From NCBI RefSeq assembly GCF_014202505.1, contig NZ_JACHGW010000004.1, positions 802,048 through 866,047 of the forward strand: a stretch of DNA of 64,000 nt. The letters are read 5' to 3'. Shown in pieces: positions 7,262 through 15,183 of the stretch. Under the pieces are notes generated by a model. That model ran no database searches. It saw only the letters and a program-made list of their open reading frames with translations, and was not told where the DNA came from. Position 1 is the stretch's first letter. Each line of letters starts with the position of its first letter. The DNA comes from Armatimonas rosea (GTDB taxonomy: Bacteria > Armatimonadota > Armatimonadia > Armatimonadales > Armatimonadaceae). Made by a program: the position numbers and the translations under genes.

Positions 7262-7654
7262 TTAAGGGAGAGTGTGAGAAAGGGGAGCTGCGCCAATCGA
7301 AGTCCCGATCGAGCAGGTAGGATCCGCGGAGAGAACCCCAACCGTATAGGTCCCCCCCGACTCACAGATGGGGCCTGGGCCTTTGATATAGGTCGTGGTT
7401 CCGTTGCCACAGAGCGCAGAGAGCGCAGGCAGGGTTGCCCCGGCGGAGAGGTGGTTGTCCATCCCGTACTGCTCTTTTGCCATCTCAATCACCTTGAGGT
7501 TCTTCACACAGCCGCGTGCGCGTGAGACCTCGCGCGCACGGAGAAACTGTGGCACTGCAATAGAGAACAGGGTGGTGAGGATCATCAGCGCCACCATGAT
7601 CTCGATTAAGGTGAAGGCACCTCGTTTCTTGGGTGATTTTTTCGAGTCATGCAT
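7262..7654 (-). CDS. Type IV pilin-like (G-family) prepilin protein
   Basis: A 130-residue prepilin upstream of and parallel to its paralogue. The basic leader KKSPKKRG precedes AFTLIEIMVALMILTTLFSIAVPQ; the residue before the conserved Phe is Ala in place of Gly, which prepilin peptidases tolerate. The C-terminal domain has paired cysteines and GNGTTTYIKGPGPICESGGTYT. The two genes are 36 bases apart and probably arose by duplication. Such small pilins in Armatimonadota are numerous and their roles (pseudopilins for secretion or surface fibres) are mostly unknown. A TATAAT-like box overlaps the ATG, so either this promoter serves something else or the start is unusual. Confidence 0.88.
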   Translation of the reverse strand: MHDSKKSPKKRGAFTLIEIMVALMILTTLFSIAVPQFLRAREVSRARGCVKNLKVIEMAKEQYGMDNHLSAGATLPALSALCGNGTTTYIKGPGPICESGGTYTVGVLSADPTCSIGTSIGAAPLSHTLP

Positions 7655-7703
7655 TATAGTAGCATTATCGGTCTTGCTACATTATTGCTCAGGGCAAACA
7701 CGG

Positions 7704-7709
7704 TAAAAT
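7704..7709 (+). promoter_or_regulatory. -10 box of a probable leaderless promoter for folC
   Basis: GGTAAAAT followed by seven bases and the GTG at 7717. No Shine-Dalgarno lies in the gap. Confidence 0.55.
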
Positions 7710-7716
7710 AGGCACT

Positions 7717-8922
7717 GTGACTTTTGACCAAGCGGTTGGCTATCTTGCCAATCGCATCACTTTTTCTCCTCGCAAAGACCCTGCCCGCCTCCGCGCACTC
7801 CTCGCCGAAGTCGGCTCTCCCCAGGACCGGCTTCCCTGTGTCCATATTGCCGGCACCAATGGCAAGGGCTCCGTCACGACCATGACCGCCGCAATTCTCC
7901 AGGCGGCGGGCTATACGGTGGGGGCCTATCTCTCTCCCTATGTCTTCTCCCTCGGGGAGCGCTGGCAGGTCAATGGGCTCCCGCTCTCCGAAGAAGCCCT
8001 CGCCCGGCATGTCACTGAGCTTGCTCCCTTTGTGGAGCGGATCAGCGCCGGGGAGCTGGGTGCGATCACAGAGTTTGAGCTTAAGACCGCGATCGCCTTC
8101 AAGCACTTTGCCGAGGTCGGGGTGGACTTTGCGGTGATCGAGGTGGGGATCGGGGGCACCTACGACTCGACCAATATCATCCCGCCGCCCCTCGCGGCCG
8201 CGATCACGAGTATCGGCTTCGACCACATGGCGCTTCTGGGAAACACGCTCGGTGAGATCGCCGCGCAGAAGGCAGGGATTCTCAAGCACGGCACCCGCGC
8301 CTGTATCACCCCGGTCACCGATCCTGAGGCGCTGGCCGCGATCCAGCAGAAGGCCACCTCCGAGGGGGTTCCCCTCACCCTGGTGCGTGGCGACGAGCTC
8401 CCGGGCGGCATCACGCTGGCGCTGCGAGGGCCGCACCAGCGGGTCAATGCGAGCACGGCCACCCTTCTCGCACGGACTCTGGAGCTTCCCGAGAGCGCGA
8501 TCCGGGCGGGCTTAGAGTCCGCGACTCTCCCCGGGCGCTTCCAGCTCTGTTTGGGTGGGCGGCTGATCCTGGATGGAGCACACAACGAAGACGGTGCACA
8601 GACACTCGTTGCCGCCCTCACCGAGGAGTTCCCCGGCGAGAAGTTTGTCTTTGTGATCGGCTCCAAGCAGACCCACTCCCCCGCTCCCTTCCTCGCCGAG
8701 CTCGCCCCCCTGGCCGCGGCCGTGATCGCGACCGAGCCAAGCTTCAAGCCCACACCCGCCCGTGAGGTCGTGGCCGCCGCGCAGCGCCTTGGGCTGCCCG
8801 TAACCCACCAGGTGCCGGTCGCGGCGGCTATCGAGGCAGCTCTCCAGCGCACCGAGCGCGTCGTGGTCACGGGCTCGTTCTATGTCGTGGGCGAGACCCC
8901 GGTGCGCTACTTAGCTCGATAG
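7717..8922 (+). CDS. folC: Bifunctional folylpolyglutamate synthase / dihydrofolate synthase
   Basis: A 401-residue Mur-ligase-type enzyme that joins L-glutamate to dihydropteroate or to the gamma-carboxyl of tetrahydrofolate, using ATP, in the cytoplasm. The P-loop is GTNGKGSVTTM at about residues 45-55; the central domain has IEVGIGGTYDSTN, and the C-terminal domain has LILDGAHNEDGAQT. Length is typical. The start is a GTG preceded by a TAAAAT box, hence probably leaderless. The gene faces valS; a symmetric hairpin at 8958-8984 separates the two ends. Confidence 0.95.
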   Translation: MTFDQAVGYLANRITFSPRKDPARLRALLAEVGSPQDRLPCVHIAGTNGKGSVTTMTAAILQAAGYTVGAYLSPYVFSLGERWQVNGLPLSEEALARHVTELAPFVERISAGELGAITEFELKTAIAFKHFAEVGVDFAVIEVGIGGTYDSTNIIPPPLAAAITSIGFDHMALLGNTLGEIAAQKAGILKHGTRACITPVTDPEALAAIQQKATSEGVPLTLVRGDELPGGITLALRGPHQRVNASTATLLARTLELPESAIRAGLESATLPGRFQLCLGGRLILDGAHNEDGAQTLVAALTEEFPGEKFVFVIGSKQTHSPAPFLAELAPLAAAVIATEPSFKPTPAREVVAAAQRLGLPVTHQVPVAAAIEAALQRTERVVVTGSFYVVGETPVRYLAR

Positions 8923-8957
8923 TAAGACCAGATAACGCGAAAGCCCGGACAACAAGC

Positions 8958-8984
8958 AAGCCCGGACAACGAGTGTCCGGGCTT
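8958..8984. terminator. Bidirectional hairpin between folC and valS
   Basis: A perfect 11-bp stem, AAGCCCGGACA pairing with TGTCCGGGCTT, with a five-base loop. A second copy of the left arm (AAGCCCGGAC, 8941-8950) just upstream allows an alternative stem. T-runs are short in both directions, so termination strength is uncertain, but the position between two convergent gene ends fits. Confidence 0.65.
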
Positions 8985-9021
8985 GAGAGGGCGACGGCTG
9001 CCTTCGCAGCCAGGAGAGATA

Positions 9022-11712
9022 CTAGCCGCCTAGCTGTGCCAGGCGCTCGGTGAGCTTGGCTTGCTTGTCGAGGAGCTCGGCCTGCTGGGTGCGGGTCTTG
9101 GTCACAACGGCCTCGGGCGCGCGCTCGGCGAAGCTGGGATCGCTCAGGCGCTTGTTGAGCCCTTCCAGGTCCTTCTCTATCTTGAGCAGCTCGCCCTCGA
9201 TTCTCCCCTTCTCCGCCGCCAGCTCCTCGGGGGTCGCCTCGGGGCGGGGCAGGCGGACATCGCCAAAGCGCGTGGGTTGGAGGTAGCCATCGGAGGGGCC
9301 GGCCCCCAGCACGAGCGTAAAGCGCGTTAGGAACTCGATAATCGAGCGGTTGGCCGCTAGCACGTCGGGGTGGGCGGTCTCCACAAACGCCTCGCCGCCT
9401 TTTTTGAGGTTGTTGACGGCTTGGAGGTTGCGAATCGCCGCCGTGATCTCCTGCACCGCCTCCCACTCCGCTTCCGCTGCCTCATCTCGGTAGTGCGCCA
9501 GCTCGGTGGGATAGGCTGCCTGCATGAGAAAGTCGCAACCGGCGGCCTCTTTTGCACCAGGAAGCGCCTGCCAGAGAGTCTCGGTCAGGTGCGGTAGGAT
9601 CGGGTGGAGCAGGCGCAGGGCACGCTCCAAGGTGAACCAGAGGACATCCTTGGTCTCGCTGGCTCCCCCGCTTGCGGGGGCGGGGGGGGCCGCGAGGCGG
9701 GGCTTTGCGGCCTCCACGTACCAGTCGCAGAAGTCGCTCCAGAAGAACTCGTAGAGCGCCCGCGTGGCATCGTCGAGGTTGTAGGTCGCGAAACCCTCGT
9801 TGACCAGCTCCACGGTCGCCGCGAGCCGCGAGAGAATCCAGCGATCCACGAGCGCCTCGGGCTTGGGTTCAAATGCAGCTCCCCCGCTTGTGGGGGCGGG
9901 GGGGGCCTCCAGGTTCATCATCACGAAGCGCGATGCGTTCCAGATCTTATTGGCGAAGTTGCGGGCCTGCTCCACTTGCTCCTGCTTGCCGGCCTTCACG
10001 GGCTTGAAGCGGATGTCCTGGCGCTGGCCGGCCTCACGGGCGAGGGCGAAGCGCAGGGCATCGGCACCGTAGAGGTCGATCAGCTCCACGGGATCGATTC
10101 CATTGCCCTTCGACTTGCTCATCCGGCGACCGTGCTCGTCCAGAACCGTCGCGTGGATATACACATCGTCGAAGGGCTTCTTGCCGATAAAGCGCTCGCC
10201 GGTCATGATCATGCGCGCCACCCAGAGATAGAGAATCTCCTGGGCCGTGCTGAGCAGGCTGGTTGGGTAGTAGTAGTCGAGATCAGAGCTCTCCTGCGGC
10301 CAGCCCAGGGTCGCGAAGGGCCAGAGCGCGGAGCTAAACCACGTGTCGAGCACATCGTCGGACTGGAGAATTTCGGTGCTCCCTAGCTTCGCCTCTGCTT
10401 CGGCCTGGGTGCGGGCAAAGACCCAGCTGCTGGCCTCCTCCGGGTTGGAGTCGGTCTTGCGCCAGACGGGAAGCCGATGCCCCCACCAGAGCTGGCGCGA
10501 GATCGGCCAGTCGCGGATATTCTCCATCCAGCGCAGGTAGAGCTCGCGGTAGCGCTCCGGCAGGAAACGGATCGAGCCGTCGCGTGCCGCACCGATCGCC
10601 TTGTCTACCAGCTCCGTGCCACCCATCTTGCAGAACCACTGGCTCGACGGGCGCGGCTCGATCACGGCACCGGAGCGATCGCAGTAGGGTACGGTATGGC
10701 GATAGGGCTCGATCTTCTCTAGGAGCCCCAGCTCCTCCAGGTCGGCGACAATGCGCTTGCGCGCCTCGAAGCGGTCCAGGCCGGCGTAGGCACCCGCGTT
10801 GGCGGTCATCTTCGCATCGGGGCCGATCACCTCGATCCGCTCTAGGCCATGCCGATTCCCCATCTCGTAGTCGTTGGGATCGTGGAAGGGGGTGATCTTC
10901 ACCGCGCCCGTTCCAAACGCCGCGTCCACAAAGTCATCGGCGAGCACGGGAATCTCGCGCCCCACGAGCGGGAGCGTGATGGTCTTGCCCAGCACGGCCT
11001 TGTAGCGCTCGTCCTTGGGGCTCACCGCCACCGCCGTGTCGCCCAGCAGGGTCTCGGGACGGCTGGTCGCCACGACAATATAGCCACTGCCGTCGGTGTA
11101 GGGGTAGCGCAGGTGCCAGAGGGAGCCGTCCTCCTCCCGGTTGTCGATCTCGATATCGGAGATCACGCTCTGGAAGCCCGGCGACCAGTTCACCATGCGC
11201 TCCCCGATGTAGATATAGCCGTCGGCGTAGAGCTGCTCAAAGACCGTGAGGATCGCCTCCACATAGCTCTCGTCCATGGTGAAGCGCAGGCGGTCCCAGT
11301 CGTAGCCGCACCCGAGGCGCTGCATCTGGCTCACAATCTTATTGCCGTACTCCTCTTTCCACTCCCACACCTTCCCGATAAACGCCTCGCGGCCTAGATC
11401 ATAGCGGGTCTGTCGCTGCTCGGCGCGGATCTTCTTCTCGACCACGGCCTGGGTCGCGATTCCGGCGTGGTCGGTTCCGGGGAGGATGAGCACGTTGAAG
11501 CCGAGCATACGCTTCCAGCGCCCCAGGGTGTCCATCACGGTATGATTCAGCGCGTGGCCCATGTGCAAGGCCCCGGTGACATTGGGCGGGGGGATCGTAA
11601 TACAATACGGCGTCCGGCTATCCGGCGTGGCCTTAAAAGCGTGATTTTCCAACCACTGGGCGTAGATCGCCGCCTCCGCTTCCTGTGGCTCGTAGCGTGT
11701 TGAGAGTTCCAT
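9022..11712 (-). CDS. valS: Valyl-tRNA synthetase
   Basis: An 896-residue class I synthetase charging tRNA-Val. The HIGH-type motif is PPNVTGALHMGH (about residues 37-48), the editing domain follows, and the KMSKS motif is seen as RRMSKSKGN (about 530-538). The C-terminus is a coiled-coil arm (ELAAEKGRIEGELLKIEKDL and on), typical of ValRS. The start MELSTRYEPQ at 11712 is chosen because alignment-like features begin there and the upstream extension lies in an inverted repeat. Two almost identical 30-base palindromes are inserted in frame (9661-9690 and 9878-9907), each coding for an APPAPxSGGA loop. Expression is probably controlled by the T-box leader upstream. Confidence 0.97.
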   Translation of the reverse strand: MELSTRYEPQEAEAAIYAQWLENHAFKATPDSRTPYCITIPPPNVTGALHMGHALNHTVMDTLGRWKRMLGFNVLILPGTDHAGIATQAVVEKKIRAEQRQTRYDLGREAFIGKVWEWKEEYGNKIVSQMQRLGCGYDWDRLRFTMDESYVEAILTVFEQLYADGYIYIGERMVNWSPGFQSVISDIEIDNREEDGSLWHLRYPYTDGSGYIVVATSRPETLLGDTAVAVSPKDERYKAVLGKTITLPLVGREIPVLADDFVDAAFGTGAVKITPFHDPNDYEMGNRHGLERIEVIGPDAKMTANAGAYAGLDRFEARKRIVADLEELGLLEKIEPYRHTVPYCDRSGAVIEPRPSSQWFCKMGGTELVDKAIGAARDGSIRFLPERYRELYLRWMENIRDWPISRQLWWGHRLPVWRKTDSNPEEASSWVFARTQAEAEAKLGSTEILQSDDVLDTWFSSALWPFATLGWPQESSDLDYYYPTSLLSTAQEILYLWVARMIMTGERFIGKKPFDDVYIHATVLDEHGRRMSKSKGNGIDPVELIDLYGADALRFALAREAGQRQDIRFKPVKAGKQEQVEQARNFANKIWNASRFVMMNLEAPPAPTSGGAAFEPKPEALVDRWILSRLAATVELVNEGFATYNLDDATRALYEFFWSDFCDWYVEAAKPRLAAPPAPASGGASETKDVLWFTLERALRLLHPILPHLTETLWQALPGAKEAAGCDFLMQAAYPTELAHYRDEAAEAEWEAVQEITAAIRNLQAVNNLKKGGEAFVETAHPDVLAANRSIIEFLTRFTLVLGAGPSDGYLQPTRFGDVRLPRPEATPEELAAEKGRIEGELLKIEKDLEGLNKRLSDPSFAERAPEAVVTKTRTQQAELLDKQAKLTERLAQLGG
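9661..9690. repeat. In-frame 30-bp palindromic insert in valS, copy 1
   Basis: This 30-base unit differs from 9878-9907 at one position. Its core is the small palindrome CCCCCGCTTGCGGGGG followed by a G-run. On the coding strand it reads as A-P-P-A-P-A-S-G-G-A inside the region after the catalytic core (KPRL then insert then SETKDV), a loop-like place. Confidence 0.75.
9878..9907. repeat. In-frame 30-bp palindromic insert in valS, copy 2
   Basis: This unit is 29/30 identical to 9661-9690. It encodes A-P-P-A-P-T-S-G-G-A between MNLE and FEPKPEALVDRW. Being 30 bases long it keeps the frame, and both copies are in the same frame. Confidence 0.75.
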
Positions 11713-11730
11713 ATACCTTTTTCCTCCGCC

Positions 11731-11859
11731 GATTGGAAATCGGCGTCTGCAGTAGCCTGCGGCTGCGAAGCCCGTGCCGGGCTGGAGAGCTTGTTCCCCC
11801 ATCCCGGCACGAGCTTTGCGGCTGAGGGACGAAGCCATTGCAGACGCCGATTTCCAATC
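11731..11859. repeat. Large inverted repeat in the valS leader
   Basis: A perfect 21-bp arm at 11731-11751 (GATTGGAAATCGGCGTCTGC and one more base) pairs with 11839-11859. Inside, CGTGCCGGG and CCCGGCACG form further pairs. The element lies between the T-box terminator and the valS start, so the readthrough mRNA carries a long hairpin just before the coding region. The GATTGGAAATC end resembles the GGGGATTGGAAATCCCC ends of other repeats here (43682-43698), which suggests a mobile palindromic element. Confidence 0.75.
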
Positions 11860-11866
11860 AGCGAAC

Positions 11867-11912
11867 AAAAAGCCTCGCGTCCCCAGGCGACTATGCCCAG
11901 GGACGCGAGGCT
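11867..11912 (-). terminator. Rho-independent terminator of the valS T-box leader
   Basis: On the minus strand AGCCTCGCGTCCC pairs over 13 bp with GGGACGCGAGGCT around a 16-base loop, followed by TTTTT. It lies directly downstream of the T-box antiterminator sequence, and part of the region before it (CGAGCGGCTC) can pair with the leader, as expected for a terminator/antiterminator switch. Confidence 0.85.
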
Positions 11913-12126
11913 CCAGAAAGTTTTAGAGCCGCTCGCGCGGTACCACCCCGGTTCGTCGGCGCAGGGCCGACGCACTTTCATGCGCTATCTCGGGCGCAAC
12001 CCGGTCCACTCAGAAGGCGACCTTCGGAAGGCTCTTTCCTATCGCAGCTCTCAGCCGGTGACTGCGACTCTCTGGTGGGAGAGACCAACCTACTCTTCCT
12101 TCGTCGGCGTGGCACACTCGACGTGT
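11913..12126 (-). promoter_or_regulatory. T-box riboswitch leader controlling valS
   Basis: The minus strand carries the hallmark T-box sequence CGGGGTGGTACCGCG at 11936-11950, whose bulge pairs with the uncharged tRNA CCA end. Further upstream is a stem-I-like region starting GACGAAGGAAGAGTAGG, containing the AGTA of the stem-I base. A candidate specifier codon GTC (Val), followed by G, lies at 12019-12021 in the 3' side of stem I. Uncharged tRNA-Val would stabilise the antiterminator and let transcription pass the terminator at 11867-11912 into valS. The T-box sequence and terminator are clear; the specifier assignment is less certain. Confidence 0.88.
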
Positions 12127-12131
12127 GCCTC

Positions 12132-12160
12132 AGTATAGCCCACGCTTCGTGAGATTTCCA
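12132..12160 (-). promoter_or_regulatory. Promoter of the valS T-box transcript
   Basis: Minus-strand -10 box TATACT (12132-12137) with a 17-base spacer to TGGAAA (12155-12160), a partial match to TTGACA. Transcription would start near 12125, at the beginning of the T-box stem I. The promoter is therefore of the ordinary leadered kind, unlike most others in the window. Confidence 0.6.
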
Positions 12161-12162
12161 GC

Positions 12163-12201
12163 AAAAAGGCCGCCCCCCCAACGACGCAGGGAAGCGGCCT
12201 T
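12163..12201 (-). terminator. Rho-independent terminator after the Lys/Ala-rich gene
   Basis: On the minus strand AAGGCCGC (12194-12201) pairs with GCGGCCTT (12166-12173) and is followed by TTTT. It ends the mprF-side transcript just before the valS leader promoter. Confidence 0.75.
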
Positions 12202-12217
12202 CTCGGGAAGGAGAGAG

Positions 12218-12475
12218 CTACTTCTTCTTCGCGGCAGGAGCCATCTTGGAGGCAGGAGCCTTGGTGTCGGCCTTGGCGGCAGGCTTAGCCGCGGGCTTCT
12301 TGGCATCGGCCTTAGCGGCAGGCTTGGCCGCGGGCTTCTTGGCATCGGCCTTAGCAGCAGGCTTGGCCGCAGGTGCCTTGGCATCGGCCTTGGCGGCGGG
12401 CTTCTGCGCGAAGGAAGCGACACTGAGCAGCGACAGTGCGGAGAGCATCACAAGGGTGCGGAACATGGTCTTCAT
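12218..12475 (-). CDS. Secreted Lys/Ala/Pro-rich repeat protein
   Basis: An 85-residue protein with a clear signal peptide (MKTMFRTLVMLSALSLLSVASFA, cut before QKP), followed by four copies of a 13-residue unit close to KPAAKADAKKPAA and a lysine tail (KKK). The unit corresponds to a 39-base DNA repeat. The mature chain has a strong positive charge with few acidic residues, no Cys and probably no fixed fold, comparable with histone-H1-like tails but exported. An AGAGGT ribosome-binding site stands before the ATG. It follows the MprF-like gene by 29 bases on the same strand and ends at a terminator, so the two may share a transcript. Function unknown; binding to anionic envelope polymers is a guess. 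Confidence 0.8.
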   Translation of the reverse strand: MKTMFRTLVMLSALSLLSVASFAQKPAAKADAKAPAAKPAAKADAKKPAAKPAAKADAKKPAAKPAAKADTKAPASKMAPAAKKK

Positions 12476-12504
12476 AGTTACCTCTAGTTTTGTGGTTTTT
12501 ACCC

Positions 12505-15183
12505 CTAAGGGGGATTTCCAGAGAGCAATGCGTCACCCGAGGGTGAATTTGTTCCCACGGGCTTAATTTTTTTTGCAATCGTGAAAAACCTGAGGGAATG
12601 ACCGGGGTTGTCGGCGCGAACCACGGCGGCGGCGGCCTGGGGAAGTGCCAGCGAGCTCCGGTAGATCAGGTAGCGCGGCTCCCACGTGGGGAGGAATTTT
12701 TTCTTGTAGGCATGGAGCCCCTCAAAGGAATAGAAGCGTCCCCCGCTCCGAAAAACAAGGTTCAGAACCCGCTCCACCAAGGGATCGTCGGCGTCCTGTC
12801 CCACCCCAGAGAGCGGAGCCAGCCCGAGGTTAAAGGTCGCAAACCCCTGCTCCCGCGCCCACTCAAAGAGCGTCACAAAGACCAGGTCCATCACCCCGGA
12901 CTCCGCATCCCGGCGGCGGCGCATGAGGTCGATCGTACTCTCGGACTTCTGGTACTCGGGGATCACATTGGCAAAGGCAACCAGAGTTCCGTCGGCATCG
13001 TGCACCACCGCCAGAGGGCCATCGTTGAGGTAGGCCTCGTCGAACCAGCCCAGCGAGAAGCGCTTCTCCCCACCGTGCTGCTGGTGGAGCCAGTCATCGC
13101 TGACCGCTTTTAGCTGGCGCAGGAGCTCGGGCGAGTACGGGGGCGAGAGCACCTCCGCCGTGTAGCCCGCCTTCCGGAGCCGCCCCACTCCCCCCCGCAG
13201 GCTCTTCACCGCGCGCCCGGCCAGGGTGAAGCTCGCGACATCGACCACCGCCTCACTGCCGATCCCCAGGGCCTGGAGCCCCGCCGCCTGGTAGGCATCG
13301 AGGTGGTCCGGGAGGGTCTGGTAGAAGGCGGGCTCCCAGTCATTCTCGGTGCAGAAGGCCACAAAGCCCGTGATCGCGGCGGCGATATCGTCGGTGGGTC
13401 CGATCGGGTCCCCCAGCGCGACCGCCGAGCGTCCCACCAAGGCGTAGCCCACCACCGAGCCCCCCGCACTGAACCAGTAGAGCTTGTCCGAGAAGAGAAC
13501 AAAGCGTGCCAGCGACGAGCACCCGTGGGCCTCGACAATTGTCTTGGCGCGGAGCTGCTCGGTGGGAGTGGCGCGCTGGCGCAGGAGCACGGGCTGGAGG
13601 AGCGTAAAGAGGGCGTAGCCCAGCGTGGTCGCCCCCACCGTGTAGATCGACTCCGTGAACCAGCGCCCAAAGCGTGTCACCGGGAGCGGCCCCGGGTCGC
13701 TGAACGAGAAGAACATCGCCAGGGTCTGCTCCAGAGCGGCACGGAAACCAAAGTCGTAGGCGAAGTGGCGGTCCAGGAGCCAGAATCCCAGGATGCCATA
13801 GACCAAGGTAAAGCCCAGCGCCCCGACCAGCACACGGACGCCTTGGTGGATGGTCGGGCCGTCGGAGCGGGCGATAAACTTGGTGCGCTGCGACCAGAGC
13901 ATGGTCAGGAGCCCCAGCCCCAGCACCGCCTCTTCCCAGTCGAGGCCCTTGGAGAGGTGCGCCACCACGGAGAGCACGACCGCGACTATCGCCAGCCGGT
14001 GCGCGAGCTTCTTACGCCGCAGGAGCCCCTGGGCCAGCAGAAAGAGCGCGAACGCTGCGAGAACAGTCGCTAGGCGGGATCCGTAGCGCACCTCCAGCGG
14101 CAGGTGGTTGCGCAGGAACGAGAGGCGCAGCCCCAGCGCGGGGAGAGTGGCGCTGATGAGGTTGGTCAGGCCCATGAGCGCGGTCAGACCGCTAAGCACC
14201 CGGACACCGAGGTCGCTCCGCGGGTGCAGGCGCAGCCGGCTCAGGTGGAGCACCGCCCCCACCGCCAGGGGAAGCCAGAGCGCCAGCCCCCGAAAGGCCA
14301 GGGTTACGGCGGCGGCCTTGACCACGGGCACTCCCAGCGAGACAAAGGTCACAGTCATCATCCCCTCGACCGCGCCCAGGCCATCGGGGGTGACAGCAAC
14401 AATCCAGAAGAGGAGCCCGACCGAGAACGCGGCCAGAACGGTGCCCGGTGCGAGGTGGAGCCCAAACGCACGAGAGAGAAAGGCGAGGCAGAAGAGATCG
14501 GCCACGTGCGCGGCGAGCGCCAGACAGAGCGGAGCCAGGAGTCGCCGTGGCTGCGCAAAGAGCTCGCCTGCGCTCTCACTGGCATGGCGGGCCTGCTCTG
14601 CTCCCCAGCCGGCAGGGAGCCGCCCCCGCGCCAAGCGCTCCATACCCGCGAGGAGCCGCTCCAGCCGGGCAAGCTCCCGGTGGGCCAGCACGAGCCCCCC
14701 GCCCCAGAGACCGATCAGCACCAGGAGCCCCAGCGCCGCGAGGAGCTCCGCGGGACGGAGCGCGCCATGGAGCCAGAGGGTCACCAAGCCGGCGAGCAGG
14801 ACCACGCCGAAGGTCGCCAGATCACAGACCCGCACCACGAGGAGCGCGGCGGTCGCACGGGCAGGGGCGACCCCGCGGCGGGTCGCATCGGCGACAAAGG
14901 CGGTCGCCCCGGTGCCGGGGACCGTCAGGTTGAGAAACAGCGATGTAAACCAAACGGGGGCAAGGACACGGGCACGCACCGGCGCACCGACCGCGGCAAA
15001 CGCCGTGGCATGGAGCGCGATCATGAGCACAAAGAAGCCCAGCTGGCAGCCTATCGCGCCCAGAACGGGGACGAGCCGTGCCTGCTCCAGCGCGACAATC
15101 AGCGCGAGAAGCTCCTGGCGCTGGAAGGCAATCGCGACCGCAACCGCCCCCAAGAGGAGTACCGTTATCCACCCAGGTCGCAT
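12505..15183 (-). CDS. MprF-like lysyl-phosphatidylglycerol synthase/flippase
   Basis: An 892-residue membrane protein. The N-terminal about 560 residues hold many hydrophobic segments, as in the flippase/LPG-synthase membrane domain (UPF0104 type); the C-terminal about 300 residues are the DUF2156 GNAT-like catalytic domain, with VGYALVGRSAVALGDPIGP, FALVFANVIPEYQ-like segments and VFVTLFEWAREQGFATFNLGLAPLSG. Family members move lysine (or alanine) from aminoacyl-tRNA to phosphatidylglycerol and flip the product, which lowers the negative charge of the membrane. The ATG at 15183 overlaps the stop of the upstream esterase by one base (TAATG). Whether the amino acid is Lys cannot be told from sequence alone. 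Confidence 0.9.
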   Translation of the reverse strand: MRPGWITVLLLGAVAVAIAFQRQELLALIVALEQARLVPVLGAIGCQLGFFVLMIALHATAFAAVGAPVRARVLAPVWFTSLFLNLTVPGTGATAFVADATRRGVAPARATAALLVVRVCDLATFGVVLLAGLVTLWLHGALRPAELLAALGLLVLIGLWGGGLVLAHRELARLERLLAGMERLARGRLPAGWGAEQARHASESAGELFAQPRRLLAPLCLALAAHVADLFCLAFLSRAFGLHLAPGTVLAAFSVGLLFWIVAVTPDGLGAVEGMMTVTFVSLGVPVVKAAAVTLAFRGLALWLPLAVGAVLHLSRLRLHPRSDLGVRVLSGLTALMGLTNLISATLPALGLRLSFLRNHLPLEVRYGSRLATVLAAFALFLLAQGLLRRKKLAHRLAIVAVVLSVVAHLSKGLDWEEAVLGLGLLTMLWSQRTKFIARSDGPTIHQGVRVLVGALGFTLVYGILGFWLLDRHFAYDFGFRAALEQTLAMFFSFSDPGPLPVTRFGRWFTESIYTVGATTLGYALFTLLQPVLLRQRATPTEQLRAKTIVEAHGCSSLARFVLFSDKLYWFSAGGSVVGYALVGRSAVALGDPIGPTDDIAAAITGFVAFCTENDWEPAFYQTLPDHLDAYQAAGLQALGIGSEAVVDVASFTLAGRAVKSLRGGVGRLRKAGYTAEVLSPPYSPELLRQLKAVSDDWLHQQHGGEKRFSLGWFDEAYLNDGPLAVVHDADGTLVAFANVIPEYQKSESTIDLMRRRRDAESGVMDLVFVTLFEWAREQGFATFNLGLAPLSGVGQDADDPLVERVLNLVFRSGGRFYSFEGLHAYKKKFLPTWEPRYLIYRSSLALPQAAAAVVRADNPGHSLRFFTIAKKIKPVGTNSPSGDALLSGNPP

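Noticed and set aside
11713..11868. N-terminal extension of ValRS
   Set aside because: The frame covers only the inverted repeat and has no ValRS homology; the start at 11712 fits the family.
12218..12475. 39-base direct repeats as a possible CRISPR array
   Set aside because: The repeats are contiguous without spacers, lie in one open frame and encode a regular 13-residue unit behind a signal peptide.
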